Positions 31,628-44,005 of a stretch of 64,000 nt of DNA are shown here, piece after piece. The stretch lies in the NCBI GenBank assembly GCA_905250115.1, contig CAJNOI010000039.1:186001-250000 (forward strand), given 5' to 3'. The position numbers and the translations under genes were made by a program. How positions within the stretch are numbered: position 1 is the stretch's first letter; every line of letters begins with the position of its first letter. The notes beneath the pieces were generated by a model. That model was given only the letters and a program-made list of their open reading frames with translations. It had not been told where the DNA came from and ran no database searches. The DNA comes from Adineta steineri. Taxonomy: Eukaryota > Rotifera > Eurotatoria > Adinetida > Adinetidae.

Positions 31628-33162
31628 TACCGTGTATCTGACGATCTGCTACTCGACTTTCTATATTGAATAGCAAGCCTTTCGAGGGCAGCTCTCTTTA
31701 TTCTTTTCTCATGTTATTTTTATTCACTTATCAAGTCATTATCTAAAGACGCTGATCGATGCACATTCATTGATGAGAATACTCATCTTTTTTTCTTTTG
31801 AGAGATAAATAAATAGATGAATAGAACAAAAAAGAACTAGAAAGTGATTGCATGATATATCTTTAAAGAAAATTTTTCTTGGGTACTCTATCTTCTTATG
31901 CTTTTTGATTGAAATTCATGATTATTATATTTGACAATGAAGACAACATGAAAATTTTTAACTATCAGAAAAAAAACCAAAGCAATCATCTTTGATATTT
32001 AATACTAACATCTCTTTTAAGATTAAATACCTGTTAAATTCTTCAACTTCATGTTTACCAAAAAGAAGATTATTTTGTAATTAATAAAATATCATAATTT
32101 AACGTTCATTATATGAATAAATTATCAATAGAATACTAGTAAATAATTTATCGCTTGTTTTTACACTAGATTAAATAGATTTCTATAACAGATATTTTCA
32201 ATAGAAAATAACGAAGAAGAAGAAGAAAAAAACCACATCAATGTCAATGCTTATTATCAAGGTTATATATGTTGACAAAAGATTTTTTCATCTATCTTCA
32301 TAATTCGATTAGTTCAGCTAGTTTAACAATATAGAAAATTTATTTGTTTACAAAATGTTGTGCATTAGTATTATAATCGAATAAATGAATCAAAGAGAAA
32401 CTTTTCCATATAATCTTAATGTAAAACATAACGGATATACTTCCGTCGAAAGATCAATAATGTCGTAGACTAAAAGAAAAGGAATTCTAAAAACTTCTTT
32501 TTCATGTCATCTTCTGCAAGAATGATAGAGAGACATCATGTTGTGTTTTTTTTTATATATAGTATTGATCTACAAGAGAAAATTATATTTTTAGAATATA
32601 GGAAATAGATTATTTTATAAAAAGTAAAACATGTTTTTATTTAGTTTATTATTGAATATAGATCAAGTTCTTAGTCGATATAAGTGTAAATAATTACTTT
32701 TATTATTAATAGATCGTTTCGGTAACACACATTTTCATGACATATGTTCGAGATATTAATCAATATCATCTTCAAGTTGTCACGTTTTTATTTATCTTTA
32801 TTTGTACAAATAGAAAGATGTTTTTCCTTGTTGTAATTATTTATTCATATCATTTGTAATCTTCATTCTTATTTTTACGAATATCTGAATTTATCTAAAA
32901 TATGATTTCAAAAGTATACCTTCTCGAATTGCTAAAATAAATAAGATATATTTCTTAATATTATTATTTTACAAGGTAATCTTTGTTCAGTTCACTTCAC
33001 CTACACAATTTGTTTTCATAAATAATAAATTCATCAAGAAAAACTTAAAAAATCAAAAATATAGAACCTCGGAGTCATAAAGTCTAGGCAAATATTAGAA
33101 CAATTTATATGCACGATTAATGCTAACTATAATAACATCATAGATCAAAGAGTTTTCTTTGG

Positions 33163-33355
33163 TACAGTAGTCGCTAAAAAAACTTGCACAAATCTTTTTT
33201 TTTCAAGTCTTTTTTCAAACATTTGTATATGGGATGATACAGAATTAAAAGTTTTGTCGCTGCATATACAAATGTTTGAAAAAAGACTTGGAAAAACATA
33301 TTTTTTGTTTCAAACAAAAAAAAAATTTGTGGAAGTTTTTTTGGCGATTACTGTA
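33163..33355 (+). mobile_element. Tc1/mariner-type MITE
   Basis: A 193-base element lies between TA dinucleotides. Its ends are long inverted repeats: TACAGTAGTCGCTAAAAAAA at the left, and TACAGTAATCGCCAAAAAAA as the reverse complement of the right end. The CAGT start and TA target suit the Tc1/mariner group. Inside is a perfect 28-base inverted repeat (33204-33231 and 33263-33290) around a 31-base loop, so almost the whole element can fold into a hairpin. There is no coding capacity. Confidence 0.82.
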
Positions 33356-33388
33356 TACTTATTCTCTTATACAGATGTATTGTATTAT

Positions 33389-33604
33389 TGTGTACTCAAA
33401 AAGTGAGTACACTCTAGAATCGGTCAGTGTGACCGGCTGTATACACGATAACTTTCGAAAGGAGAGGCAGATTTTGATGAAATTTTCTACACAATTCAGT
33501 CTTATCAAGATCCGGGACGAGTTCGAAGTTGAGCCATTCCCGAGTTATTGCAAAAATACTGATATTTCCCTATGATTCCCATATACACTTTTTGCAGTAC
33601 ACAT
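33389..33604 (+). repeat. Candidate short inverted-terminal repeat element
   Basis: This is a GC-richer stretch of about 216 bases starting 34 bases after the MITE. It begins GTGTACTCAAAAAGTG, and the reverse complement of its end reads GTGTACTGCAAAAAGTG. The left end is itself a small palindrome (GTGTACTC..GAGTACAC). The shared termini suggest an old non-autonomous DNA transposon, but no clear target-site duplication was found. Confidence 0.4.
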
Positions 33605-35148
33605 AACTCTCGGATAAAGTCTGAAGTTTCCACATTTATTTCATTTTTTATATGATTTCAACATTGGAATCTATTCGTGTTTGTTATGATATCTTTGAAT
33701 ATCAATCGATGTACAAATTTTAACATGATTTGAAATACCAATGAAAAACTTCTGCCATCTATTGAACATAACATATGAATACATGTAATATTACTATTTT
33801 TAAAAACAAATAAAACTATGAATACAATTATTAATGATACTATTATGAATTTATTGGTTAAGTTTTGTTGTTAGTAATATATTAAACGAAAGTATTTTAT
33901 TAAAAATATCTTAAAAAACTCTTGACATTATTCTCAAGCAGATTAGCATCATAAGTACTCTATCGATTGTATCAAATCATTACTTATATATATGAATTCG
34001 TGTTTTCTCGATCATTTTTTACTTCAGATTTCATAATAAAATACTTCCAGTTCTTCTTAAACATAGAACATTATGATTTAGTAGCATAGTTAATAAATTA
34101 TATGCTATATGAAATTCATTAGATTGCTTATTGTTTTCGTGTAATAAATAATATTATTATAGAAGAATCAATTAACTTCTATAGTTCAATAGTTTTCATA
34201 ATTAAACTGTCAATTTCTGATGAATAAATAGACATGGCAGAAAATGTACTTTCTCATCTCATTAATTATTATTCTTGTCAAAGTAAATCAGTCTTTTTAG
34301 TATTTGACATCAATAGTTATTCAATACAAAATAAATTAATAATTATAATGATGAATAAATCACCTTTCATTTTTTTTTATTCTTTTAGTGTGATGAAGTT
34401 TACAGTTCCGGTTTTCTATTTTAAATAAATGAAAACTATTTTCAAATGTAATTCAAAAAAAAAAGAGAGTTCTCATAATTGTCGTTCTAGTTTCCCTAGA
34501 TTAACGAATGAGTGGAGGTCAGGATAGTTTTAAATAACTTTTCATAAGGAAAATGTTTTATTTATGCAAATCAAAATAATTCTCATAGGATTATTTCAAA
34601 CAAAAAATGACTTACTATCGTTATTTTCTAACTAGAGGTTATTATCATAAGAATAGAATGTTGATACAAAATATAAATATTATTCTATATGAAATAATAA
34701 ATCAAAACATTGAAGAAATCGAACTACAGGAAAACTTCAATCGATACTTATCTTCCGCGGATGCTCTAAACTATATATAATATTTTCTTCTATGATCATC
34801 AACTATATTTCGAATTTTATAAATAGAATAATCAATCATGATTCTTTTTTTTGTGTTCTTGTCTAACTGATGAATATTTGTTCCACACAAAGAATAATAA
34901 AATCATAATATTAGTGTTAGTTATTTCTTTTATTTGATGTATTCAATGATGCAAATGATAAAACCAAAGTTGTTACTTTAATAGATTAAACCTCGATCAA
35001 CATTAAAATCATTCACTAGTTGGTTTTTTTTCGTGTCTTAGATAACCCTTTGGGAAATAAGGATAGTCTGTTGTGTATATATGACAGATACAGATAGGAA
35101 GAAAAAAAAAGAGAGAAGATGCTGTTTATGTTTTTTTTTCAGATTACA

Positions 35149-35510
35149 TTATTCATTTGAACGCTTCTTTTTCGAACCAAAATCATAAAAACGTTTCTTG
35201 CTACCAAAATCATAGAAACGTCGTAAACGATTTTCTTCATCATTGAATTCTTGTAAATCATCATTATGAATTGATCGAGAACCAAAATCATAGAAACGTT
35301 TATGTTCCAGTGAACGTTTAATACGCATATCAGCAAGTGATGGTTGTTCCTTCTAAAAATAGCATACATAAATAAATATATGTAAAAATAAATCTTTTCT
35401 TCTAATAAATTTCTCATTACCTGATGAATATCAATTGAAAGAGCATAAGTCATTGTTAATAAACTTACGCATCCGAGAATAAACACGAGCAGAATATTGA
35501 TTGGTTGCAT
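35149..35510 (-). CDS. Neuropeptide precursor with three FYDFGS copies
   Basis: Two exons (35510-35421 and 35352-35149, 68-base intron, phase 0) encode 97 residues. Residues 1-24 are a signal peptide (MQPINILLVFILGCVSLLTM, then TYA). After a spacer, the precursor has IKR, SLEHKR, then FYDFGS three times. The copies follow HKR, LRR and KKR, and precede SR, KKR and KKKR; the last leaves an SNE tail. Dibasic sites bracket each copy, so prohormone convertases would free FYDFGS (or SKK-trimmed forms). The core resembles the YxFGL end of allatostatin A, but Ser replaces the residue after Gly and no amidation Gly precedes the cleavage site, so the product would have a free acid end. I do not recognise the family. 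The acidic spacer SIHNDDLQEFNDEEN is typical of such precursors. Confidence 0.85.
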
Positions 35511-38500
35511 AGCGTTAGCTAATTTACAGACAAGTGTTTATACGAACAATAGGATATATTTATCTAGAAATAAAAAAAAATGTTTCAAAATACAATTATA
35601 TGATTTATAAAAGAAAAGGTTTCTTTTTGAGTTTTGTTTGTCATTGTTTGATTTTTGTTATTTGAATTCTAATCAATATTTTTGTTCATTCACTCACTCA
35701 GTTATTGCATTCTTTTTTTGTTACTTGCGGCAGCATCCACTTCTATATCAAATGAAACGCATTGGATTGAATAAGAGAAGATTTATTGTATTGATAAATC
35801 TAATACTAAATGCAATATTCCCATCTCAACCCACGCGTTTCTAAAAAAGAAAATGTTCCGAAATAAACGAGAGGAAAAATGAAGAAACATAAATCTAATC
35901 TCATTCGTGTCTATATATTTATCTAGATTCTTTCTCTCTCATAATAGTGATAAAAAAGCAAAAACATGTTCAATACTAAACAACAACATAGAACTATTGG
36001 TAGTAATTAGCAATCGATTGGTAAAACAGAGAAAAAAAATAAAAATGATAGAAGCAACAAAGTATACAGTAAAGAATATAATTCTTGTTTTCTGTAACAT
36101 ACTTCATCACATATAGAGAAAATAGTTATGACACAAAAAAAAGAAGAAAGAAGAAAAGAAGAAGAAGGAAAAGACATCAATGGTTGGATGCATTTTCTTA
36201 CTTGAACATGTTCTAGCTGTTGATCTAATTAGGTTTGTTAGTTCATCTTTTAGTTTTATCTCCTAGAGTGCCATCGTTCTAGTTCGATTATTCAATTCAT
36301 TATCACTATTTCTAAAGCTTAAAAGTACTCAAATCATTTCATTCATCGACTATACTACTGATTGACTAACATACGCTGTTTTATCATAGTATTGTCAAAA
36401 ATTTGTTTATCAATTATTATCAAAAAAAAAAAATCTCTCTCTATATTCATATAATTTATTATTATACAAAACGGAAATTGTATTTACGCTTCGGAGAACA
36501 TATATAGATATTTATTGATAAATTGTTTACTATTGTTAAATCATATCATTAAGATTATTAATACTATTGTTTCATTTCATAGGAATTTTATTTTACCAAT
36601 AGGTGAAAGAGAAAACATTATCTTCCTTCCGTTCCGTTTTTTTCTCTACTCTATGACTGTAACCTTTAAGCTTGCATGTTTTCTAGACATTACCATGTTA
36701 ATGATATTGATGTATACATAAATTGTTCGAATTGGTTTTTCTAAGACAAATTAAAATATATTGTTTACTAGGTACATAGACATTTACAATGAAAAAAAGG
36801 TGAAAAACTGAGGAATTTATTAAATTATCCTTGTCTTCCGTCAAATGCAATTAAATTTTTCATTTGTCAAAATAAGAACATTTTTTGCGAAGAAAAAGAA
36901 AACCTATAAAGTAGGAAAATGTTTGAAAGGATAAGGTTTTGTTTTTTATAAATCATATAGATAAACAACAAAACAGTGGTAATAAGATTTGAATAATTTA
37001 TTATATTGAATCTCAATCTTTAATGAAATTTACATTTCAGATTAATTAATTCATTTCGATCGGATAATTTATTGATATTTTTCTTTTATTAAATTAAAAA
37101 AAACCTTTTAAATAATACAATGCCGAGATGTGTTAATAAAAAGAAAACAATTTGCCGAGATTTCCGAAAATAACTATAAATAAACCTTAATTTCTATTTT
37201 GACATAGACGATTAATTTTGACAAAATTTAGTTACTGATGTGTATGACGGAAAATACTTCTTTGCTTGATAGATCATAGGAGACGAATATCTCTGGTATT
37301 ATATAAAGGTGTCAGATATAAGATGAGCTTATAAGAAGAAATGTAGAAAATTACCTTAGTTTTACCAAAAATATTTTGTAATTCCTAAAGTTCAACAGAT
37401 ATATATTCTGAAAGAACGTAGACTATTCATTATTTTAAAAGGAAATTAAAAATTTAATAGAGATATTTCTCATCTATTTTTATCATTACAAACAGAAAAA
37501 AGAACTTGCAGACATTTTAATCACATTAATCTTTTGCTCTATGGAGAATTTATCACAGGAATAGTCTTATTTTCCATTACTCAAATAAGATATATGACAA
37601 AATTTCATTTTTATATTTAATCCTTTGGAAGAGACGTCAGTCAGATTCAAGCAGACTTTAATCATATCATTTTCCTGTTTTGAGGATAATATCTAGCAGT
37701 ATTTTGGTTTTTAATAAGAGATAAGATTTCTGCTCAAATTCATATGTATTCATAAGAATAATAAAGGATGTTTTCGTCGTCCTTTTTCAAGTTTTACTCT
37801 AACATGTATAGCCTAAGTGTGAAGTGAAGTATTGCTTTATAATTGAAAACAATTAATCTTTCGACACGTCTTAACATCAATGCGGAAACTACGAAGTAAC
37901 TAAAGTTAATTTTGTCACTGGTACAAATAAAATTAATTGTTAGTGAAGATCTTAAAATAAAGATTTTTTTATTGATAAAACTATTTTTGTCAGTTGTATC
38001 AATATGCAAATAAATGCCAAAGATTAACTACAAATATAAATTTAGCGTTTTATGACTCATGAAAATATTCAGATTATAATCTATCATCCGCATAATTATT
38101 AATCCTTTAGTATAACAGTTTTGCTTCTAAATCTATTGGAGTTTTCCACACATATACTAACGAGCTAACTATTTCAACTAGCTGTATACTTTTAACTTGA
38201 TATTTTGTCTATATATAAGAATTGGCATGATTAAGGTTTCTTCAAGTAAAAATGTACTTGCAGAATATGATTCATATGTTAGAATTCATCGACTAAATTA
38301 TGGCTTTATAACATAGTGTTTTCATAACGACTGACTTTTTAACCCATAAATGTTTTCTATAGATCAGAAGATTAGTAAATACGAACCTTAGTTTTAAACT
38401 GATCAGCTTATTCCCATTGAGAAAATCCTGTTATTCGTGAGTAAATGTTAGATAGAAAATAAAACTGGAGCTTTGGCCTCTCTCTAAGTAAATATTTAAT

Positions 38501-39235
38501 TTCTGTAAAGATATATATCATCCATCCAAACCTACGCTAGTGTATTTTACTGATTACTGACATGCAAATAATATTGGAGTTGTTATGCATTTCTCAATAC
38601 ATTCCAGAATGGAATCGAATAGATTGCAGATTAAAATTGATGAGCATACTTATTCGTACAATCATAAATAATTAAATACTGATTAATATCTAGGCACATC
38701 TCTGGACAAAAAAGGTCCTGCTTTGTTTTTGTCCCATATTTTATATTGATAAAAAATAAGTTGAGTACTTTTATTCTCTATAGCCCATAACTCATCAATA
38801 ATTGTTTGATTCAAGATTGTTGCACAGGTATCATCATGCATTGACCAATCAAAAAATTAAGATACTTGGCATAATCATCTACAAATTTTATCTTCATTAT
38901 TTTGAAAATAAAGTTATAGGTTACAAAAAATAAATGACTCACCCTATTCTTGTACTCAATATACACTGTAGGAAAAGAAAAGAGACGAAAAAGATTCTTC
39001 TTTTGAACTACTATACGATCTCAGACATGAGTTATTTATAGTTAATCTTACATTATATATATTGTCTATATTTGCGAAGCTTGAAATTCAATCAGCTTAG
39101 AAAAATAATATTCGTAAGCTTTGGCTTTATACTAATGTGCTATGAAATTTTTTGTAAAAATAAATGTAATCTATTCTATAATAATGATACAAAAAGACAA
39201 AACAAAACAGAAAAAACATGCAACAAGAAGTCTGA
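35511..39235. other. 3.7 kb non-coding region
   Basis: AT-rich sequence with only short open frames that lack domains or splice continuity. It must contain the promoter of the neuropeptide gene next to 35510. I see no structured repeat apart from homopolymer and simple AT tracts. Confidence 0.5.
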
Positions 39236-42200
39236 TTAAGGATTAAAATCATATTGATTGATATCAATGAAAAGTTTCATAACTGATATTGAATGTAATG
39301 TATTATTCGTAAAAATTTTCATATAAATATGTAATTCAATTTCATCTATTGGATGTAAATCTCGAGTAACAATTAAATGAACATTGTATGATGGATTGAT
39401 TTTTAATTGAAATTTATCAAGTATTATCTGACTGGAATTATTATATGGGTCGTTCATATTAATTAATCGTAAATCAAATTCTGCATGTTGATTTCTACTT
39501 AATTTTCTATTGCGTATACGAAAGATTTCTGTTGGTATATTCATTCGAGCTAAATATTTTCAGAAAATAATAAATCAGTTTGATAAATTTAATCTTATTA
39601 CCTGGTAATGATATAAATGAATAAATATATTTAACAGGTTTATGAACTGTACAACGTAAATTTGTATTATTTTGATGTTTTTGACACCATCGTGCATTCA
39701 ATTGACATCGACTATCGATATATGAAAGAAATAATTAATTGAAAATTAAATAATTTCATTTACTTATTTCCAAATTTTTCATAACCCTTAGGACAATCAG
39801 TAGAATGGCAACGAAAACCACCCTGAAGATTAACACAAATATTATTTACAGGACAATTATGTATACCAAGATGACATTCATCAATATCTCGACATTGACT
39901 GCCTCGTTCAATTGTAAAACCTGATGGACAGATACATTTATATGATCCAGGTATATTAATGCAACGATATTGACATAAATTTGAAATCATTGAACATTCA
40001 TCAAGATCTGAATAAATCATATTTTCTTTTTAGATGTAAAAAATGTTAATAAAATCAAAATTTTCACCTCGACATGTTTGTTTATCACTATTTAGTCTAT
40101 AACCTTCTTTACATAGACACTAAATAAAAAGGATATTCTCTTATATTCACTACATTTTGAAGAACTTACATAATATGATCCTTGAATGTTAATACATTTT
40201 TGTTCACATACATCTGGTGATAGTTCACATTCATTGATGTCTAAAAATAAATAAATAAAAGTATTTGTATTAAAATTAAACATTTTATTTACCTTCACAA
40301 ATACCTCGTTCATTTATCATTTTATAGCCAGATGTACAATCACACTTAAAAAAATACAAAAATTTATCTTGTTTTTTCCTTTCTAAGAAATAATATTTTA
40401 CATACAACATAGGATCCTGGAGTATTTCGACATTCTGAATTTATTGGACAGATTGAACTTCCTTTTGAACATTCATCATCATCTAATATTTAATATTTAT
40501 ATACAGTAAATATTCATAAAATAGAGTACATACCGACACATGTATCATATTTAAATATAAATCCTGTTGGACATTCACACTATACAGAGAAAATTCGACA
40601 AATTATTTCGTAAATTTATTGAAAACTTACATGGAATGATCCATATGTATTTTTACATATTGCTGGCGGAAGACATGTATGATTCCCAATAGCACATTCA
40701 TCGATATCTATTTCAATATTCGAAGGTAAAATAATAAAGAAATCTATAAACATTACCTAAACATTGAAGATCTTTCATTTCAAGACCTTCTGAACACGTA
40801 AATGTTTGTACACAACGATAAGAACCAGGTATATTATCACATCGTTCACTAAGTTTACATGGACTTGGTTTTTGAGCACATTCATTTATATCTAAAATAT
40901 AGTACATTGAAAAAATATTTCCAAGAATAAATCATGATTTTCTTACCAATACATTTTCCAGTTAATGTTAAATTAAAACCTGATCGACATTGCATTTTTT
41001 CACAACGACCATAAAAAGCATTAAATTTTTCACCAAATCTACAATTTTCTGGAACACATCTATAGAAGAAAATAATTTTAAATAAAAATAATCACTAAAA
41101 ATAAAATATAAATACTTATATGTTCCAGGTACATTTTTACAAATATAACCAGGTCTAATAATAAAAAAAAGAAATATTAAAAAGAAACAAGCTTGATTAT
41201 TACTTGCCTGCATTCATTAATATCCTGTTCACATTCATCAACATCTAAGAATAGATCAATAAGTATATTTAGGAAATTTTTTTTTCGTGAGTATTTTTCT
41301 AACCTACGCATGTTTGTGTCACAGGATCAACTTGATAACCAGTTCCACAATTACTTTCGCGAATACATCTTTAAATAAAATAATAAATACTTTTGTAGCA
41401 ACATATATAGTTTTCTTTTTTTGAATACCTAAATGAACCAGGCATATTTTCACAACGATGTCCATGTGTACAATTATGTTTAAGAATAGCACATTCATCA
41501 ATATCTAATAGAAATAAAAATGACAATAGAATGAAATACAATTCCTATTAACCTCGACATTGTCCATATTTCATTGACCATATGTAACCAAATTCACATC
41601 CTTCGATACATTGAAAACTACCTGGCGTATTTTTACACATCATTGTTTTCGGACATGGACTTGAGAGACATTCATTAATATCTATAGAAAAAAATATATT
41701 ATTATATTTCATTTCTACTTCTACAAATATACCTTGACATCGCTCATCATCACCCATTTTAAAACCAGCATCACAACTTACTAGAAAAGATAAATTAAAA
41801 TGCACAAAAATGAAAGATTTCATCTTCTTACAAAATTTCGCTCGTTTACAACAATTAGTAAATTGTTCACTACATTTTTTATCAAGTACAGTCATTGGTT
41901 CACAATCTCCTTGATCCCGACCTGTTCGAACACCTAATTCACAGCATTTACAACATATCTATATGACAATAAAGTCTTGAAAAATCTATTATTATTATTA
42001 ATTATATAAAACCTGATAAGAATCTTTTGATTCAAGTATTTTTTCATTACATGGTAATAATCGAAGTGCCGTTTTTAAACCTTCTTCACAAAAAAAATTA
42101 CGTAAATTTGATAAACAACAAATATGTGTCAGAAAACGGCAATGTATTGAAATATGCTTCGTATTTTTTGATGCCCATATTTGTCGTGTCATACTACATG

Positions 42201-42397
42201 TTTGAGTACTTTCAGCTTGCATTCGGCCTATCTCACAACATTCTTCCGCATTATCATGAAATGCATCTGATATATATATATTTATACATGTATATAAATA
42301 AACAAAAAATGTTCTTATATAATTTACCTGAACTTGATAGATAGATAATTAAATATATGAGAAAAAGTATGATTATCTTACAAAATATATATACCAT
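39236..42397 (-). CDS. Fibulin-1-like extracellular matrix protein
   Basis: A gene of more than ten exons. It starts with a signal peptide (YIFCKIIILFLIYLIIYLSS). Cys-pair-rich anaphylatoxin-like modules follow (EECCEIGRM at 42235, ICCKCCELGV at 41965, NCCKRAKF at 41840). Then come about nine calcium-binding EGF modules with the D-I/V-D/N-E-C start and C-x-N-x-x-G-S/T-[FY] hydroxylation pattern (for example DINECLSSPCPKTMMCKNT, DIDECAIGNHTC, DDECSKGSSICP, DINECELSPDVC, DIDECHLGIHNCP). The fibulin C-terminal module follows (from SFISLPGNARMNIPTEIFRI to SVMKLFIDINQYDF). This order is that of fibulin-1/fibulin-2, secreted organisers of basement membrane and elastic matrix. One module near 41200 (DVDECEQDINECRQ) is short and may be a partial EGF unit. 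Introns are about 50-60 bases, often at module borders. Confidence 0.88.
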
Positions 42398-44005
42398 TTG
42401 ATGTATCAGTGAAATGTATATATGTCTATGAATGTTGAAGATATGCAAATAAATCAGTCAATCTTATATTATGAAATAATTCTTTGTTGCCTTTTATCTT
42501 CATTGTTGATACGATATTACAACAGTATGAGCAATAGTTTTATCTGACCTTCGTATACGTTCACAACGTTTATTCTACTTCTCTTTATATCAGCTTAAAT
42601 GAGTGTCAACGACAAACATATTCAGGCTATCATATATAGAATACTAAACATTTAGATTGTGTCATACATTATAATGCTTGCGCTTCTGGTTGTTTTTAAC
42701 GTAAAGTAATCGAAAAATCATTTGTGTATAAGAAAGAAAGCTTTCATATATAAATTATTATGCAAGCAGCAACAGCAAATCTAAGTGTATATAATATTGA
42801 TTATAAGCGATCACATAATTTTTACATGATAAACTAAACAGTAAGAATCGCTTTACCATATAGAATTTCTTCTTTCATTTTTGAAAGTGATATTTTTTAA
42901 AAAATTTTCTTGTTAAGATTATTGATCAAATAGTAGTTTGTTTTACCCCAATACCAATAGGAAAACAATAACAGATCGACATCGATTCCTTTTCTTATGA
43001 AAATAATAGTATAAGAACGGCAAGAAATTCTCTCTATATATATAATAATAGTAACTATTCTGTATTATTTCATCAGCTGTGAGCGAAGAATCAGAAAAGA
43101 AAGACGAAAGAAAATGGTCCGTCGAGATACTATCAATGTCGGTCGTACATATACATAAATTTGTAGTCTGTACTTATTATTCTCCTTCGTCGTTATTAGG
43201 AAACAGACAACTTAGATCTCAACTATACTCCAGAGATTCCATTTCCTGACTCATTTTTTTCCTTTGGCGATATGTCTTCGATCATATAGAACACTGTTTC
43301 TTCATTTTTCCCTTTTTTTTTATTATTGATTAATGTGTGTCGTTGAACACATTTATTTCTTTTAAAACATATTTATCTTCCAGATATTAACACTGATATA
43401 AATACACCTGTTGCTCTCATGCTAATATTTATATATGTGCAAAGGAGAGAAAAAACGACAATAAATAAATAGACATGCATATGCTAATAAATGTCAGCAG
43501 AAGAAATGACACGACTTTCTCTTTTATAGAGTTTTTTTTTCTCTTTTTAATTTTACGACTAGAAATAAACATAGAAAGTAACAACAATCACGAGAGGCAT
43601 AAACATATGCATCAAGATACGGAGGACGTAAGGAAGAAAGGTTTGACGTGAGAAAAAAAAGGAAAAAAAAGAAACGAAAGCAAAATCTTTCTTTATATGC
43701 GTAAACATCTTTTCTTTCTGTTATATGCTTTTTCTCTGTCTCCATTATTTTTTTTCTTCTCTATACACGTCCCTTCTAAATAGAATAATGATAAAGGATA
43801 GATGTCTATCTGTCAGTTTCTCCTAGAATAATCCATATAATGGAATGTAAGAACAAAAAAAAACGATTTTTCGCTCGAATAAAAACTCAGTCGGTTGGAA
43901 TTTAAATAACGAATTACTAGCATCACATATCAATTGATTATTCTAACGAGAAATAAAAATAACAAAATATAAACGTATTTCTATTCTTTTAGATCGAACA
44001 AATAG
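42398..44005. other. Divergent intergenic region between fibulin and GT31 genes
   Basis: 1.6 kb with no supported gene. The flanking genes point away from each other, so both promoters lie here. A CTATTCTTTTAG at 43981-43992, 13 bases before the GT31 start codon, has the form of a 3' splice site. Confidence 0.55.

Larger units (their letters stand above)
31145..35148. other. 4 kb non-coding region with repeats
   Basis: Apart from the (GA)n tract, the MITE and the palindrome-ended repeat listed separately, this is AT-rich sequence. Open frames here are short, with no domain or splice continuity. Promoters of the synaptotagmin-like gene should lie at its left end. Confidence 0.5.

Noticed and set aside
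31380-31676. 98-codon minus-strand frame with a Ser-Leu run
   Set aside because: It is produced by the (GA)n microsatellite and has no other support.
33276-33575. 99-codon open frame
   Set aside because: It starts inside the mariner-type MITE and runs through the adjacent repeat, with no domain.
38680-38760. Possible mariner end (CTCTGGACAAAAAAGGTCC)
   Set aside because: No matching inverted end or TA-bounded unit could be found nearby.
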